From Streptomyces sp. 549 (GTDB lineage: Bacteria; Actinomycetota; Actinomycetes; Streptomycetales; Streptomycetaceae), in assembly GCF_030124175.1 (NCBI RefSeq), contig NZ_JASKMT010000020.1, positions 36,586-100,585 on the forward strand: 64,000 nt of DNA, in the 5' to 3' direction. Each line of letters begins with the position of its first letter. Position 1 is the stretch's first letter. The position numbers were made by a program, and so were the translations under genes. This document shows, piece after piece, positions 26,316 to 34,815 of the stretch. The notes below the pieces were generated by a model that was not told where the DNA came from, did no database searches, and worked only from the letters and a program-made list of their open reading frames with translations.

Positions 26316-26400
26316 CCCGCACATCCGGGCCCCGCGTGCCCGGGCCGCGCCCGTCCCGTGCCCGGGTGCGGCGCGGTGGGCCGCGGGTGACGATGAGCGG

Positions 26401-27387
26401 GTGCGTACCGCGGTGGCGGGGGTGGCCCTCGGCACGGCGCTGGTGCTCGGCACCACCTGGGCCGCCGTGCACACCGGCACGCCCCGCTCCCCCGCCCCAC
26501 CGGCCGCCGCCGCGCCGCCGCCGGTGACGGTCGCCTACGGCCCCGGCCCGGACCGGCACCTCACCGTGCACCGACCGCCGTCCGGCGCCGATCGGGCACG
26601 CCCCGGGGTCCTGCTGCTGCACGGCGGCTACTGGGCGCACCGCACCGGCTGGCTCACCCGGCCCGAGCAGTTCGCCGCCCGCGGCTTCGTGGTGCTGGAC
26701 GCCGGCTACACGCTGTCCGGGCGGGCGCACTGGCCGGCGCAGCGCACCGACGTGCGGGCGGCTCTGGCCTGGGGGGTGCGGCACGCGGACCGGATCGGCC
26801 TCGACCCGGACCGGATCGCCCTCGTGGGCTCCTCCGCGGGCGGCCACCTGGCGGCGGACCTGGGGACGGACGGCGGCGCACATCCGGTGCGGGGTGTGGT
26901 CGGCCTCTCCCCCGTGCTCTCGCCCCACCGGGCGTGGCGGGACGCGGGGCGTCCCGGGGCGGACCGGCGGCAGCGGCTGCTGGGGGCGGCTGCGGAGCGC
27001 CTGCTGGGTTGCCGGCCCGTACCGCACGACCCACCGTGCCGACAGCGCTGGCGGGACAGCGCGGTGGCCCGGCCGTCGACGGCTGCGGGCGGTGTGCCGA
27101 TGCTGCTGCTGCACTCGGCGGGCGACTTCGTCCCGGCGGCGCACTCCCGCACGCTGGCGGTGGTCCGGCCGGGCGTCACCGTCCGGGTGCTGCCGGGGGA
27201 CGCTCACGGCGTGGCGCTGCTGGACTCCCCCGGGGTCGCCGAGACGGTACTGGCCTGGCTGGGCGCCGTGACCGCGACAACCGACCGCCCGGCGGGCGAG
27301 CCTGCGCACCGGCCGGACGACGTGCTCCCCGGGCTCCCAGAACCCCCAGAACTCCCGGCGCACCCCCTCACCCGCCCGCACGTCTGA
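26401..27387 (+). CDS. Exported alpha/beta-hydrolase (esterase-like)
   Basis: A 328-residue protein. An N-terminal hydrophobic segment (about 5-25) and a Pro/Ala linker precede an alpha/beta-hydrolase fold with oxyanion motif HGGYW, nucleophile elbow GSSAGG, an Asp region near HSAGDFVP, and a late His in DAHGV. The pattern matches bacterial carboxylesterase/BD-FAE-like enzymes. The GTG at 26401 is chosen because the hydrophobic signal starts there. A Pro-rich tail of about 35 residues is probably disordered. Substrate unknown. Confidence 0.85.
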   Translation: MRTAVAGVALGTALVLGTTWAAVHTGTPRSPAPPAAAAPPPVTVAYGPGPDRHLTVHRPPSGADRARPGVLLLHGGYWAHRTGWLTRPEQFAARGFVVLDAGYTLSGRAHWPAQRTDVRAALAWGVRHADRIGLDPDRIALVGSSAGGHLAADLGTDGGAHPVRGVVGLSPVLSPHRAWRDAGRPGADRRQRLLGAAAERLLGCRPVPHDPPCRQRWRDSAVARPSTAAGGVPMLLLHSAGDFVPAAHSRTLAVVRPGVTVRVLPGDAHGVALLDSPGVAETVLAWLGAVTATTDRPAGEPAHRPDDVLPGLPEPPELPAHPLTRPHV

Positions 27388-27448
27388 GGCGACCCGGGTG
27401 CGACGCCCGCAGCCGGCCTCCGCAGCCGGTCGCGGGCGGACGGACGGG

Positions 27449-27955
27449 TCAGGCCGGTCCGGCCAGCTCCGCCCACACCGTCTTGCCGCTGCCGTCCGGG
27501 TGGGGCACCACGCCCCAGTCCAGACACAGCCGCTGCACGATGAACATGCCGTGCCCGCCGGGCCGGCCGGGGCGGTGCGGGGTGCGGGGTGCCGGCTGGC
27601 CGCTGCCCGGGTCGACGACCTCCACGCGGAACAACTTGGGGCCGGAGCCCACCCGCAGTTCCTCGGGGGCCGTCGCGTGCAGGCAGGCGTTGGTCACCAG
27701 CTCGGACACGACCAGGAGGACGTCCTCGGCCGCCGCGCGCTGCTCGGCCGAGGAGGCGGGCAGCCATCCCCAGTCGTGGAGGGCCTGGCGGGCGAAGTCA
27801 CGCGAACGCTGGACGGCGCCGCCCGCCCCGACAAGGCGGAGGCGGCGGACCTGGCGCAGTTCGCGCACCTGGCCTTCCGGTGCGCCGGGGGCTCCCGTCC
27901 CCTGAACCGGTTCCGGGCCGCGATCGCCCGCCGGGGACGGCCGGGTGGTGCTCAT
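27449..27955 (-). CDS. prsI: Anti-sigma factor kinase (PrsI-like, HATPase)
   Basis: A 168-residue protein of the SpoIIAB/RsbW-type single-domain ATPase group. The conserved blocks are DVLLVVSELVTNACLHA (N-box) and GGHGMFIVQRLCLDWG (G2-like). Such proteins bind and inactivate a sigma factor and phosphorylate an antagonist. With the STAS gene and sigma gene beside it, the set matches the prsI-arsI-sigI partner-switching locus described in S. coelicolor. The ATG at 27955 has GAGGTGA upstream. The gene name rests on synteny and pattern. Confidence 0.75.
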   Translation of the reverse strand: MSTTRPSPAGDRGPEPVQGTGAPGAPEGQVRELRQVRRLRLVGAGGAVQRSRDFARQALHDWGWLPASSAEQRAAAEDVLLVVSELVTNACLHATAPEELRVGSGPKLFRVEVVDPGSGQPAPRTPHRPGRPGGHGMFIVQRLCLDWGVVPHPDGSGKTVWAELAGPA

Positions 27956-28113
27956 CAATGCTTCACCTCGCCGGTTCACCGGGTCGTATGTCGCCACTCC
28001 CGCAGGTGTGCGGGGTACGAGCAGTTGACAGATTCCAGTGGTCTCCTGCCCGGGCGAGCCGTGAAGACACCCACGGATTCGTCCGGACCTCTGTAAGACG
28101 CATAACGCTTGGA

Positions 28114-28497
28114 TTACGAGTCGGACGAGCCGGCGAGGGCGTCCGCCAGCGTTTCGTGCAGTGTGAACACCGCACCGGCTCCGGTGATCTCCAGCACACG
28201 CGCGACCACCGGCTGCATGTTCGCGAGGTGCACTCCACCGCCGGCGGCTTCCGCCTTGAGCCGGGCACCGAGCAGCACGTTCAGCCCGGTGGAGTCGCAG
28301 AACTCCAACCGCGAGCAGTCCACGACCAGTCGGCCGCAGCCGCTGGCCAGAGCCTGTTCCAGCGGCTCGCGCAGCACCTCGGCGGTGTGGTGGTCGAGCT
28401 CGCCGTCCGGGGTGAGCACTGCACTTGCGCCCTCACGGCGCACGTCAACCGTCAGCCGGCCCCGGTGGCTCGTGCTGCCGGGCATCCCGCGGTCCAT
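28114..28497 (-). CDS. arsI: Anti-anti-sigma factor (ArsI-like, STAS domain)
   Basis: A 127-residue STAS-domain protein of the SpoIIAA/RsbV type. The phosphorylatable serine is Ser69 in CDSTGLNVLL. It would bind the anti-sigma kinase when unphosphorylated and thereby release the sigma factor. The ATG at 28497 is preferred to the GTG two codons earlier because AAAGG lies 6 bases upstream. It is transcribed leftward toward the kinase, 158 bases away, and diverges from the sigma factor gene. Confidence 0.78.
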   Translation of the reverse strand: MDRGMPGSTSHRGRLTVDVRREGASAVLTPDGELDHHTAEVLREPLEQALASGCGRLVVDCSRLEFCDSTGLNVLLGARLKAEAAGGGVHLANMQPVVARVLEITGAGAVFTLHETLADALAGSSDS

Positions 28498-28750
28498 GTG
28501 CACCCTTTCTGCTGGGGTAACGCTCGGTTGTTCAGCGGCTAAACCTTACGCCTTGACCGTCACCCGGGGTACCCGAACATCTCTGCCAATGCACATAATC
28601 CGGACATAGCGCACTTGCCATGCCCCGTCGTGAGCAGGTAGGCCTAGTAAACGTAAAGAGTTTGCCCATGCGTCGGCCCTGGAGGCGCCGCACCCGCAAG
28701 TGCACGCACGGCTTCGGCAGCCTGAATGCCGAGAACCACGGAGGACACCC

Positions 28751-29737
28751 ATGTCACCCCAGCTCGACGAGCCGCGTACCGAACCGCATGCTGCCCCGGC
28801 AGTCGCCGTCGCAGCCCATGAGACCGCATCGGCCGCGTCGTCGACAACCCCACCCTTCGCTGAGCCCGTCGAGCCTGTCGACTCCGGCGAGTTCGCCGAA
28901 CCGCCCGGTACCCCGGCCGTCGAGGGTCCACACCTCGACAAGCCGGCCGAGGGCACGCCGTTCGGCGAGGTGGGGCCGCTGGACGCCCGGGCGATGTCGA
29001 AGTCGCTGTTCGAGCGGCTCGCCTCGCTGGACGAGGGAACCCACAGCCACTCCTACGTCCGCAACACCCTGGTCGAGCTGAACCTCGCCCTGGTGAAGTT
29101 CGCGGCCTCGCGGTTCCGTTCCCGCAGCGAGCCGATGGAGGACATCGTCCAGGTCGGCACGATCGGCCTGATCAAGGCCATCGACCGGTTCGAGCCGGAC
29201 CGCGGCGTGGAGTTCCCCACCTTCGCGATGCCGACCATCGTGGGCGAGATCAAGCGCTTCTTCCGCGACACCTCCTGGTCGGTGCGGGTGCCGCGGCGGC
29301 TGCAGGAACTGCGGCTGGACCTGGCGAAGGCCGGTGACGAGCTGGCGCAGCAGCTGGACCGCGCGCCCACCGTGGCCGAACTCGCCGAGCGGCTGGACAT
29401 CACCCGCGAGGAGGTCGTCGAGGGCATGACCGCGAGCAACGCCTACACGGCCAGCTCGCTGGACGCCCAGCCCGAGGAGGACGACTCCGAGGGCGCGCTC
29501 GCCGACCGGATCGGCTACGAGGACCACGGCCTGGAGGGCATCGAGTACATCGAGTCGCTCAAGCCGCTCATCGCCGAGCTGCCGCAGCGCGACCGCCACA
29601 TCCTCTCGCTGCGCTTCGTGGCGAACATGACGCAGTCCGAGATCGGCGAGGAGCTGGGCATCTCGCAGATGCACGTCTCCCGGCTGCTCTCGCGCACGCT
29701 CACCAAGCTCCGCAAGGGCCTGCTCGTCGAGGAGTGA
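28751..29737 (+). CDS. sigI: SigB/SigF-subfamily RNA polymerase sigma factor
   Basis: A 328-residue group 3 sigma factor. The first 95 residues are Pro/Ala/Glu-rich and disordered. Region 2 (VGTIGLIKAIDRFEPDRGVEF), region 3 and region 4 (LPQRDRHILSLRFVANMTQSEIGEELGISQMHVSRLLSR) then follow clearly. It directs RNA polymerase to stress or osmotic-response promoters. The ATG at 28751 has GGAGGA at a good distance. The partner genes are divergent and upstream. The assignment to SigI, rather than another SigB paralogue, is by locus. Confidence 0.82.
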   Translation: MSPQLDEPRTEPHAAPAVAVAAHETASAASSTTPPFAEPVEPVDSGEFAEPPGTPAVEGPHLDKPAEGTPFGEVGPLDARAMSKSLFERLASLDEGTHSHSYVRNTLVELNLALVKFAASRFRSRSEPMEDIVQVGTIGLIKAIDRFEPDRGVEFPTFAMPTIVGEIKRFFRDTSWSVRVPRRLQELRLDLAKAGDELAQQLDRAPTVAELAERLDITREEVVEGMTASNAYTASSLDAQPEEDDSEGALADRIGYEDHGLEGIEYIESLKPLIAELPQRDRHILSLRFVANMTQSEIGEELGISQMHVSRLLSRTLTKLRKGLLVEE

Positions 29738-29787
29738 CCTCCGCACGTCACGCCCGCGCCCCACGTGCCACGCCTGCGCTCCGCGCG

Positions 29788-29833
29788 GGCCGCAGGGCCG
29801 TCCCGGTCGCCGTACCGGGGCGGCCCTGCGGCC
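29788..29833 (+). terminator. Strong hairpin after the sigma factor gene
   Basis: Outer arms of 13 perfect pairs (29788-29800 and 29821-29833) and an inner five-pair extension lie 50 bases past the sigma factor stop. They face the end of the leftward maleylpyruvate-isomerase-like gene and can serve both. Confidence 0.8.
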
Positions 29834-29896
29834 GTTCCGGCGGGGGTGCACGCCGCGGGTGGCGGGACGGCTGCTGCCGGCCGTCGGCGCAGGCCG

Positions 29897-30757
29897 TCAG
29901 GGCGCCTGCGGCGGCCCGCAGGACGAGGCCGGGGGTTCGGGGCGGCAGGGGCCGGGGGCGCGGCCCAGGAGGGCGACCAGGCGCTCCGAGGGGCCGGCCG
30001 AGGACGGCACCGGGACCGGCGGCCCGAACAGGTCGCCGCGCCGGACGGACGGCGGGACCAGGACCGGGGCCAGCGCCAGCAGCTCCGCCGCGAGCCGCGT
30101 CGGGACCGCGCCCGCCGCACCCGTGACCCCGCAGGCGCGGTGCACGTCCCAGCCGTGCACCGCGATCTCCAGGGCGCCGGCCGCCGCGACCAGCCCGGCG
30201 GCCATCGGGCACCCGCCCACCGCGAGCGGCGGCGTCCCCGGTCCGGCCGCCGTCCAGGCGCCCAGCAGCCGGGCCGCAGCCGCCCGGAACGCCGCCGCCG
30301 GGTCGGCGGCCTGCGCGGCCTCCTCGGGGCCGGGCCGCAGCCCCACCCGGAGCTGCCGGGCGCCCTCGTCCAGCGCCGCGACCGACTCGTTCAGGTGCCG
30401 CAGCAGCATGCCCAGGTCCCAGCCTTGGCACGGCGTCGGCCGGGACAGCGGCACGGGCACGTGAGGCAGGGGCGCATGAGGCAGGGGCGCATGAGGCACA
30501 GGCGGGCTGACCCGGGCGACCGCGCCCAGGGCGTAGGCCACCGCCCGTTCCAGCAGCTCCGCGCCCTGCTGCGGGCCGGGCTGCGGCCGGCTGCCGCCGC
30601 CCGGCGGTCCGGCCGTCACCCGGCCGTCACCCGGCCGCGCGCCGGTCCACCGGCGGGCGCGGCCCCGGCCGCCGCCCGGTCCGGCCAGGGGCTGGGGCTG
30701 GGGCTGGGGCTGGGGCTGGGGCTGGGGCTGGGGCTGGGGCTGAGCCGCCCCGTCCAC
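29897..30757 (-). CDS. DinB/maleylpyruvate isomerase-like (TIGR03086-type) protein
   Basis: A 286-residue frame whose C-terminal 220 residues match the DinB-like, mycothiol-associated four-helix proteins (PTPCQGWDLGMLLRHLNESVAALDEG, ALEIAVHGWDVHRACG). The likely metal ligands are His in RHLNES and HGWDVH. The N-terminus is low-complexity: nine Gln-Pro pairs encoded by a hexanucleotide microsatellite, and PHAPL repeats encoded by a 15-base unit. The true start may be downstream of these repeats, so the first about 65 residues are doubtful. Function is unknown, perhaps thiol-dependent detoxification. Confidence 0.75.
   Translation of the reverse strand: MDGAAQPQPQPQPQPQPQPQPQPLAGPGGGRGRARRWTGARPGDGRVTAGPPGGGSRPQPGPQQGAELLERAVAYALGAVARVSPPVPHAPLPHAPLPHVPVPLSRPTPCQGWDLGMLLRHLNESVAALDEGARQLRVGLRPGPEEAAQAADPAAAFRAAAARLLGAWTAAGPGTPPLAVGGCPMAAGLVAAAGALEIAVHGWDVHRACGVTGAAGAVPTRLAAELLALAPVLVPPSVRRGDLFGPPVPVPSSAGPSERLVALLGRAPGPCRPEPPASSCGPPQAP
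30461..30499. repeat. 15-bp tandem repeat, about 2.5 copies, in coding sequence
   Basis: The 15-mer ATGAGGCAGGGGCGC recurs with a fixed 15-base period (30461-30475 with one change, 30476-30490, then partially to 30499). It encodes PHAPL repeats of the leftward DinB-like protein. Confidence 0.75.
30688..30741. repeat. GGGGCT hexanucleotide microsatellite, 9 copies
   Basis: Nine perfect head-to-tail copies of GGGGCT. On the minus strand they encode Gln-Pro repeats at the N-terminus of the DinB-like protein. The plus strand carries nine G4 runs two bases apart and is a strong G-quadruplex candidate. Copy number could vary without breaking the frame, because the unit is six bases. Confidence 0.95.
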
Positions 30758-30851
30758 CTGGCCTACCGGCCGGGTGTAGCTCGCTCATCTCGTCACGCTC
30801 CGCGGGTCGTCGGCCGCTGTCGGTGGTACGGACCCCGGCAGCGCCGCGAAC

Positions 30852-32030
30852 TCATCGGCGGCGGACCCGCTCCCCGCGGTGCCAGACCTCGGAGACCAGC
30901 GGCACACCCGGCCGGTAGGCCAGGTGGACGTGGCTGGGGGCGTCCAGCAGCACCACGTCGGCGCGGGCACCCGGCGACAGCCGGCCGACGTCGTCGCGCC
31001 GCAACGCGGCGGCGCCCCCGGCCGTCGCCGACCACAGCGCCTCGTCGGGTGTCATGCCCATCTCGCGGACGGCGACGGCGACGCAGAACGGCATGGAGCT
31101 GGTGAAGGAGGAACCGGGGTTGCAGTCGGTGGACAGCGCCACCGTGACGCCCGCGTCGAGCAGGCGCCGGGCGTCCGGGTACACGGCCCGGGTGGAGAAC
31201 TCGCAGCCCGGCAGCAGCGTCGCCACCGTCCGACCCGAGGCCAGCGCGGCCACGTCGGCGTCGGTGAGGTGCGTGCAGTGGTCGGCGGAGGCCGCCTCCA
31301 GCTCCACGGCGAGCTGCACGCCCGGACCCTCGGTGAGCTGGTTGGCGTGCACGCGCGGCACCAGCCCCCGGGCCATCCCGGCGGTCAGCACGGCCCGCGC
31401 CTGGTCGGCGTCGAACGCACCCCGCTCGCAGAACACGTCCACCCAGCGGGCGTGCGGCGCGCAGGCGTCGAGCATCTCGCCGGTGAGCAGCCCGACGTAG
31501 CCGGCCGGGTCGTCGGCGTACTCGGGGGCGACGATGTGCGCGCCCAGGTAGGTGACCTCGTCGGTGTGCGCGGCGGCGATGCGCAGCGCCCGCGCCTCCT
31601 GCTCGGTGGTGAGCCCGTAGCCGGACTTGGTCTCCACGGTGGTGGTGCCCTGGAGGCGCATCTCGGTGAGGTACCTCACCAGGTTCGCGGCGAGCTGCTC
31701 GTCGGTGGCCTCGCGGGTGGCGGCCACCGTGGTGCGGATACCGCCCGCGGAGTAGGCGCGCCCGGACATGCGCGCGTTGAACTCCTCGGTGCGGTCGCCC
31801 GCGAACACCAGGTGGGAGTGGGAGTCGACGAAGCCGGGGACCACCGCCCGGCCGGCCGCGTCGTGGGCCGTGTCGGCGGCCGGTGCCCGGCCGGAGGGCC
31901 CGGCCCACACCACGTGGCCGTCCTCGATGACCAGGGCCGCGTCCGGCACCTGGCCGAGCGGCCCGTCGCCGAGCGCCGGGTCGTTGGTGACCAGCGTGCC
32001 GATGCGGTGGATGACGGTGGACGCGGACAT
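30852..32030 (-). CDS. hutI: Imidazolonepropionase
   Basis: It opens imidazolone propionate to formiminoglutamate, the third step of histidine breakdown. The 392-residue amidohydrolase has the metal motif VDSHSHLVF (His-x-His), TKSGYGL, HANQL, HCTHL and the Asp in STDCNPGSS. It is the last gene of the leftward hut operon, 116 bases after hutF. The start MSASTVIHR at 32030 has GGAGC-type purines upstream. Confidence 0.95.
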   Translation of the reverse strand: MSASTVIHRIGTLVTNDPALGDGPLGQVPDAALVIEDGHVVWAGPSGRAPAADTAHDAAGRAVVPGFVDSHSHLVFAGDRTEEFNARMSGRAYSAGGIRTTVAATREATDEQLAANLVRYLTEMRLQGTTTVETKSGYGLTTEQEARALRIAAAHTDEVTYLGAHIVAPEYADDPAGYVGLLTGEMLDACAPHARWVDVFCERGAFDADQARAVLTAGMARGLVPRVHANQLTEGPGVQLAVELEAASADHCTHLTDADVAALASGRTVATLLPGCEFSTRAVYPDARRLLDAGVTVALSTDCNPGSSFTSSMPFCVAVAVREMGMTPDEALWSATAGGAAALRRDDVGRLSPGARADVVLLDAPSHVHLAYRPGVPLVSEVWHRGERVRRR

Positions 32031-32146
32031 GGGGCTCCCTGCGGGTCAGGGGACGGACGGATGGTCGGCCCGGGTGGGCGGGCCCCGGTGGGCGGCCCGG
32101 GTGGGCGGCCCGGGCCGCGGTGGGGGCGGGCGGGGCGGGCCCGCGG

Positions 32147-33502
32147 TCAGTGGGTGACGGCGGCCACCGCTTCGGCGAGCGCGGCGGGCACGTCGGGGAC
32201 GAGCAGGTGCACGCCGTCGCGCACCACGTGACGGCCGCCGACCACGGTGTGCCGCACGTCGGCGGCGGTCGCCGCGAACACCACCGCCTCCGCCGCCAGC
32301 CGGGGCAGCGGCCCGGCCGTGCGCACGCTGTCCAGGGCGACGGTGGTGAAGTCGGCGAGCGAGCCCGCCTCCAGCCGCCCGGCCTCCGGCCAGCCCAGCG
32401 CGGCGTGGCCGTCCTCGGAGGCCGCCCGCAGGAGCTGGGACGCCGTCCAGTGCCCGCGGGTGCGGGTGCGCAGCCGCTCGTCCAGCTCCATCGCCCGCGC
32501 CTCCTCCAGGAGGTCGACGACGGCGTGGCTGTCGCTGCCCAGCGACAGCGGGCTGCCGGCGCGCTGCACGGCGGCGGCCGGGCCGATGCCGTCGGCCAGG
32601 TCGCGTTCGGTGGTGGGGCACATGCACACGCCGGTACCGGTGCCGCCGAGCAGCGCGACGTCCTCGTCGGTGAGGTGGGTGGCGTGCACGGCGGTGGTGC
32701 CCTCGCCGAGCACGCCGTTGTCGGCGAGGAGGCGGGTCGGGGTGCAGCCGTGCACGGACCGGCAGGCGTCGTTCTCGGCGGGCTGCTCGGACAGGTGCAC
32801 GTGCAGTGGGGCGCTGTGGCCCTCGGCCCAGGCGGCGACCATGCCCAGCGCTCCGGCGGGCACGGCCCGCACCGAGTGGATCGCGGCGCCGATCCGGGTG
32901 GTGGCGTCCGGGCGCAGTTCCGTCACCCGTTCGGCCCAACGCTCGGCGGTGCCGTCGTGGAAGCGCAGCTGGTGCCGGTCGGGCGCGGCCCCGAACCCGG
33001 ACGACAGGTAGCAGGTGTCGAGCAGCGTCAGCCGGATTCCGGCCTGCGCCGCCGCCTCGACCAGCGCGCGGCCCATGGCGTTGGGGTCGTCGTAGGGCGT
33101 GCCGCCGGGCGTGTGGTGCAGGTAGTGGAACTCGCCCACGCAGGTGATGCCCGCCAGCGCCATCTCGGCGTACGCCGCGCGGGCCAGCGCCAGGTAGCTG
33201 TCCGGGGTGAGCCGGCCCGCGACGCGGTACATCACCTCCCGCCACGTCCAGAAGGTCCCCGAGCCGACCTGCACCGTGCCGCGCAGCGCCCGGTGGAAGG
33301 CGTGGCTGTGGGCGTTGGCCAGGCCGGGCAGGGTGAGTCCGCGCAGCACCTCGGCACCCTGCGGCGCCTGCGTGCCGCCGCGCACCGCGGTGAGGCGGCC
33401 GCCGGCCGTCTCCAGGGTGACGCCGGGCTCGACGGTTCCGTTCAACCAGGCGTGCTCCGCCCAGTACACCGGGCCGCTACCGGGCTCCGCGGTCAGCTGC
33501 AC
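32147..33502 (-). CDS. hutF: Formimidoylglutamate deiminase
   Basis: It deaminates N-formiminoglutamate to N-formylglutamate and ammonia, the first half of the five-step hut branch. The 451-residue amidohydrolase carries NAHSHAFHRALRG, HVHLSEQPAEN, HATHLTDEDV and SLGSDSHAVVD, all metal or substrate positions of the HutF group. The GTG at 33502 overlaps the upstream gene's stop by 10 bases. That places it in the same transcript as the M20 enzyme. Confidence 0.93.
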   Translation of the reverse strand: MQLTAEPGSGPVYWAEHAWLNGTVEPGVTLETAGGRLTAVRGGTQAPQGAEVLRGLTLPGLANAHSHAFHRALRGTVQVGSGTFWTWREVMYRVAGRLTPDSYLALARAAYAEMALAGITCVGEFHYLHHTPGGTPYDDPNAMGRALVEAAAQAGIRLTLLDTCYLSSGFGAAPDRHQLRFHDGTAERWAERVTELRPDATTRIGAAIHSVRAVPAGALGMVAAWAEGHSAPLHVHLSEQPAENDACRSVHGCTPTRLLADNGVLGEGTTAVHATHLTDEDVALLGGTGTGVCMCPTTERDLADGIGPAAAVQRAGSPLSLGSDSHAVVDLLEEARAMELDERLRTRTRGHWTASQLLRAASEDGHAALGWPEAGRLEAGSLADFTTVALDSVRTAGPLPRLAAEAVVFAATAADVRHTVVGGRHVVRDGVHLLVPDVPAALAEAVAAVTH

Positions 33503-34815
33503 GCCAGGTCCTCCAGTACGTCGGCGAGCGCGGTCACACCGGCGAGGCAGTCGTCCTCGGCGGCGGTCTCGGCGGGTGAGTGCGAGACACCCGTGGGATT
33601 GCGCACGAACAGCATCGCGGTGGGCACCAGCGCGGACAGGATGCCCGCGTCGTGCCCCGCGCCCGTGGGCAGCACGGGCACCGGTCCGGACGGGCTGCCG
33701 GGCCGCGAGGCGAGGCGCTGCGCGAGGTGGCCGGTGATGCGGTCGCGCAGGGTGTGGGTGAACTCCACGACCGGCGTGAAGGACTCCCGGGTCACGTCCA
33801 CCTTGACCCCGTCGGCCTCGGCCCGCGCGGCGGCGGCCCGCTCGACACCCTCGACGACGGCGGCAAGCGTCGCCTCGTCCGGTGCGCGCGAGTCGAGCCA
33901 GCCGCGGACCCGCGAGGCGATGGCGTTGACGCCGCCCGGATCGACCGCGACCTTGCCGAACGTGGCCAGCGCGCCCGCCGCGGCGGCCTGCTCCCGGGCG
34001 GCGAGCACGGTCTGCGCGTACGCCAGCATCGGGTCGCGGCGGTCCGCGAGCCGGGTGGTCCCGGCGTGGTTGGCCTCCCCGTGGAAGTCGAACCGCCAGC
34101 GGCCGTGCGGCCAGATGGCGGAGGCGACACCCACCGCGTGCGCGGTGTCGGCGAGGGCCCGGCCCTGCTCGATGTGCAGCTCCACGAACGCCCCGACGCG
34201 GTTCAGGCGCTCGGGGTCCGGGCCGATGGCGTCCGGGTCGTGACCGGCGCGTTCCATGGCCCGGGCCATGGTGGTGCCGTCGGCGTCCCGCAGGCGGTGC
34301 GCCCGGTCCACGGTCAGCTGCCCGGCGGACAGCCTGGACCCGGTGCAGGCCAGGCCGAAGCGGGCGCCCTCCTCGTCGCCGAAGTTCACCACGGCCAGCG
34401 GCCTGCGGGGCGTCGCCGAGCGGCGGTGCAGCTCGTCCAGTGCGGCGAACGAGGAGACCACGCCGAGCGGCCCGTCGAACGCGCCGCCGTCGGGCACCGA
34501 GTCCAGGTGCGAACCGGTGACGACCGCGTCCGGCGCGGTGCGGTCCCCCAGCCACGCCCACTGGTTGCCGTTGCGGTCGGTCTCGTAGTCCAGGCCGCGG
34601 CTCAGCGCCTGGGCACGGAACCACTGCCGGCAGTCCTCGTCGGCCCCGGTCCACGCGTGCCGGCGGTAGCCGCCGGTGGAGGCGTCCCGGCCGATCCCCG
34701 CCAGGTCGCGCCACATCTCGTGGAAGGACGCACCCGGCCGGGTCTGCTCTCCCCGCTCGGGGGACGCACCGTTCTCGTCCGGTCGGGGGCCGCGTGCCGA
34801 CTGGTCGCTGCTCAC
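33493..34815 (-). CDS. M20-family amidohydrolase (allantoate amidohydrolase-like)
   Basis: A 440-residue zinc amidohydrolase. The dimetal site is visible: GSHLDSVPDGGAFDGPLGV (His, bridging Asp), NFGDEEGARF (Glu pair), ELHIEQG (His), and GAGHDAGIL (late His). Length and motifs match allantoate amidohydrolase/N-carbamoyl-amino-acid hydrolases. Because it lies between hutU and hutF with overlaps on both sides, its real substrate may be N-formylglutamate, replacing HutG. That is inference. The GTG at 34815 follows GAGGAGGA and overlaps the hutU stop (GTGA). Confidence 0.85.
   Translation of the reverse strand: MSSDQSARGPRPDENGASPERGEQTRPGASFHEMWRDLAGIGRDASTGGYRRHAWTGADEDCRQWFRAQALSRGLDYETDRNGNQWAWLGDRTAPDAVVTGSHLDSVPDGGAFDGPLGVVSSFAALDELHRRSATPRRPLAVVNFGDEEGARFGLACTGSRLSAGQLTVDRAHRLRDADGTTMARAMERAGHDPDAIGPDPERLNRVGAFVELHIEQGRALADTAHAVGVASAIWPHGRWRFDFHGEANHAGTTRLADRRDPMLAYAQTVLAAREQAAAAGALATFGKVAVDPGGVNAIASRVRGWLDSRAPDEATLAAVVEGVERAAAARAEADGVKVDVTRESFTPVVEFTHTLRDRITGHLAQRLASRPGSPSGPVPVLPTGAGHDAGILSALVPTAMLFVRNPTGVSHSPAETAAEDDCLAGVTALADVLEDLACS

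Noticed and set aside
24554..26500. A 648-codon minus-strand frame opposite the peptide transporter
   Set aside because: Antisense of a clearly coding transporter, with low-complexity His/Arg/Gly composition.
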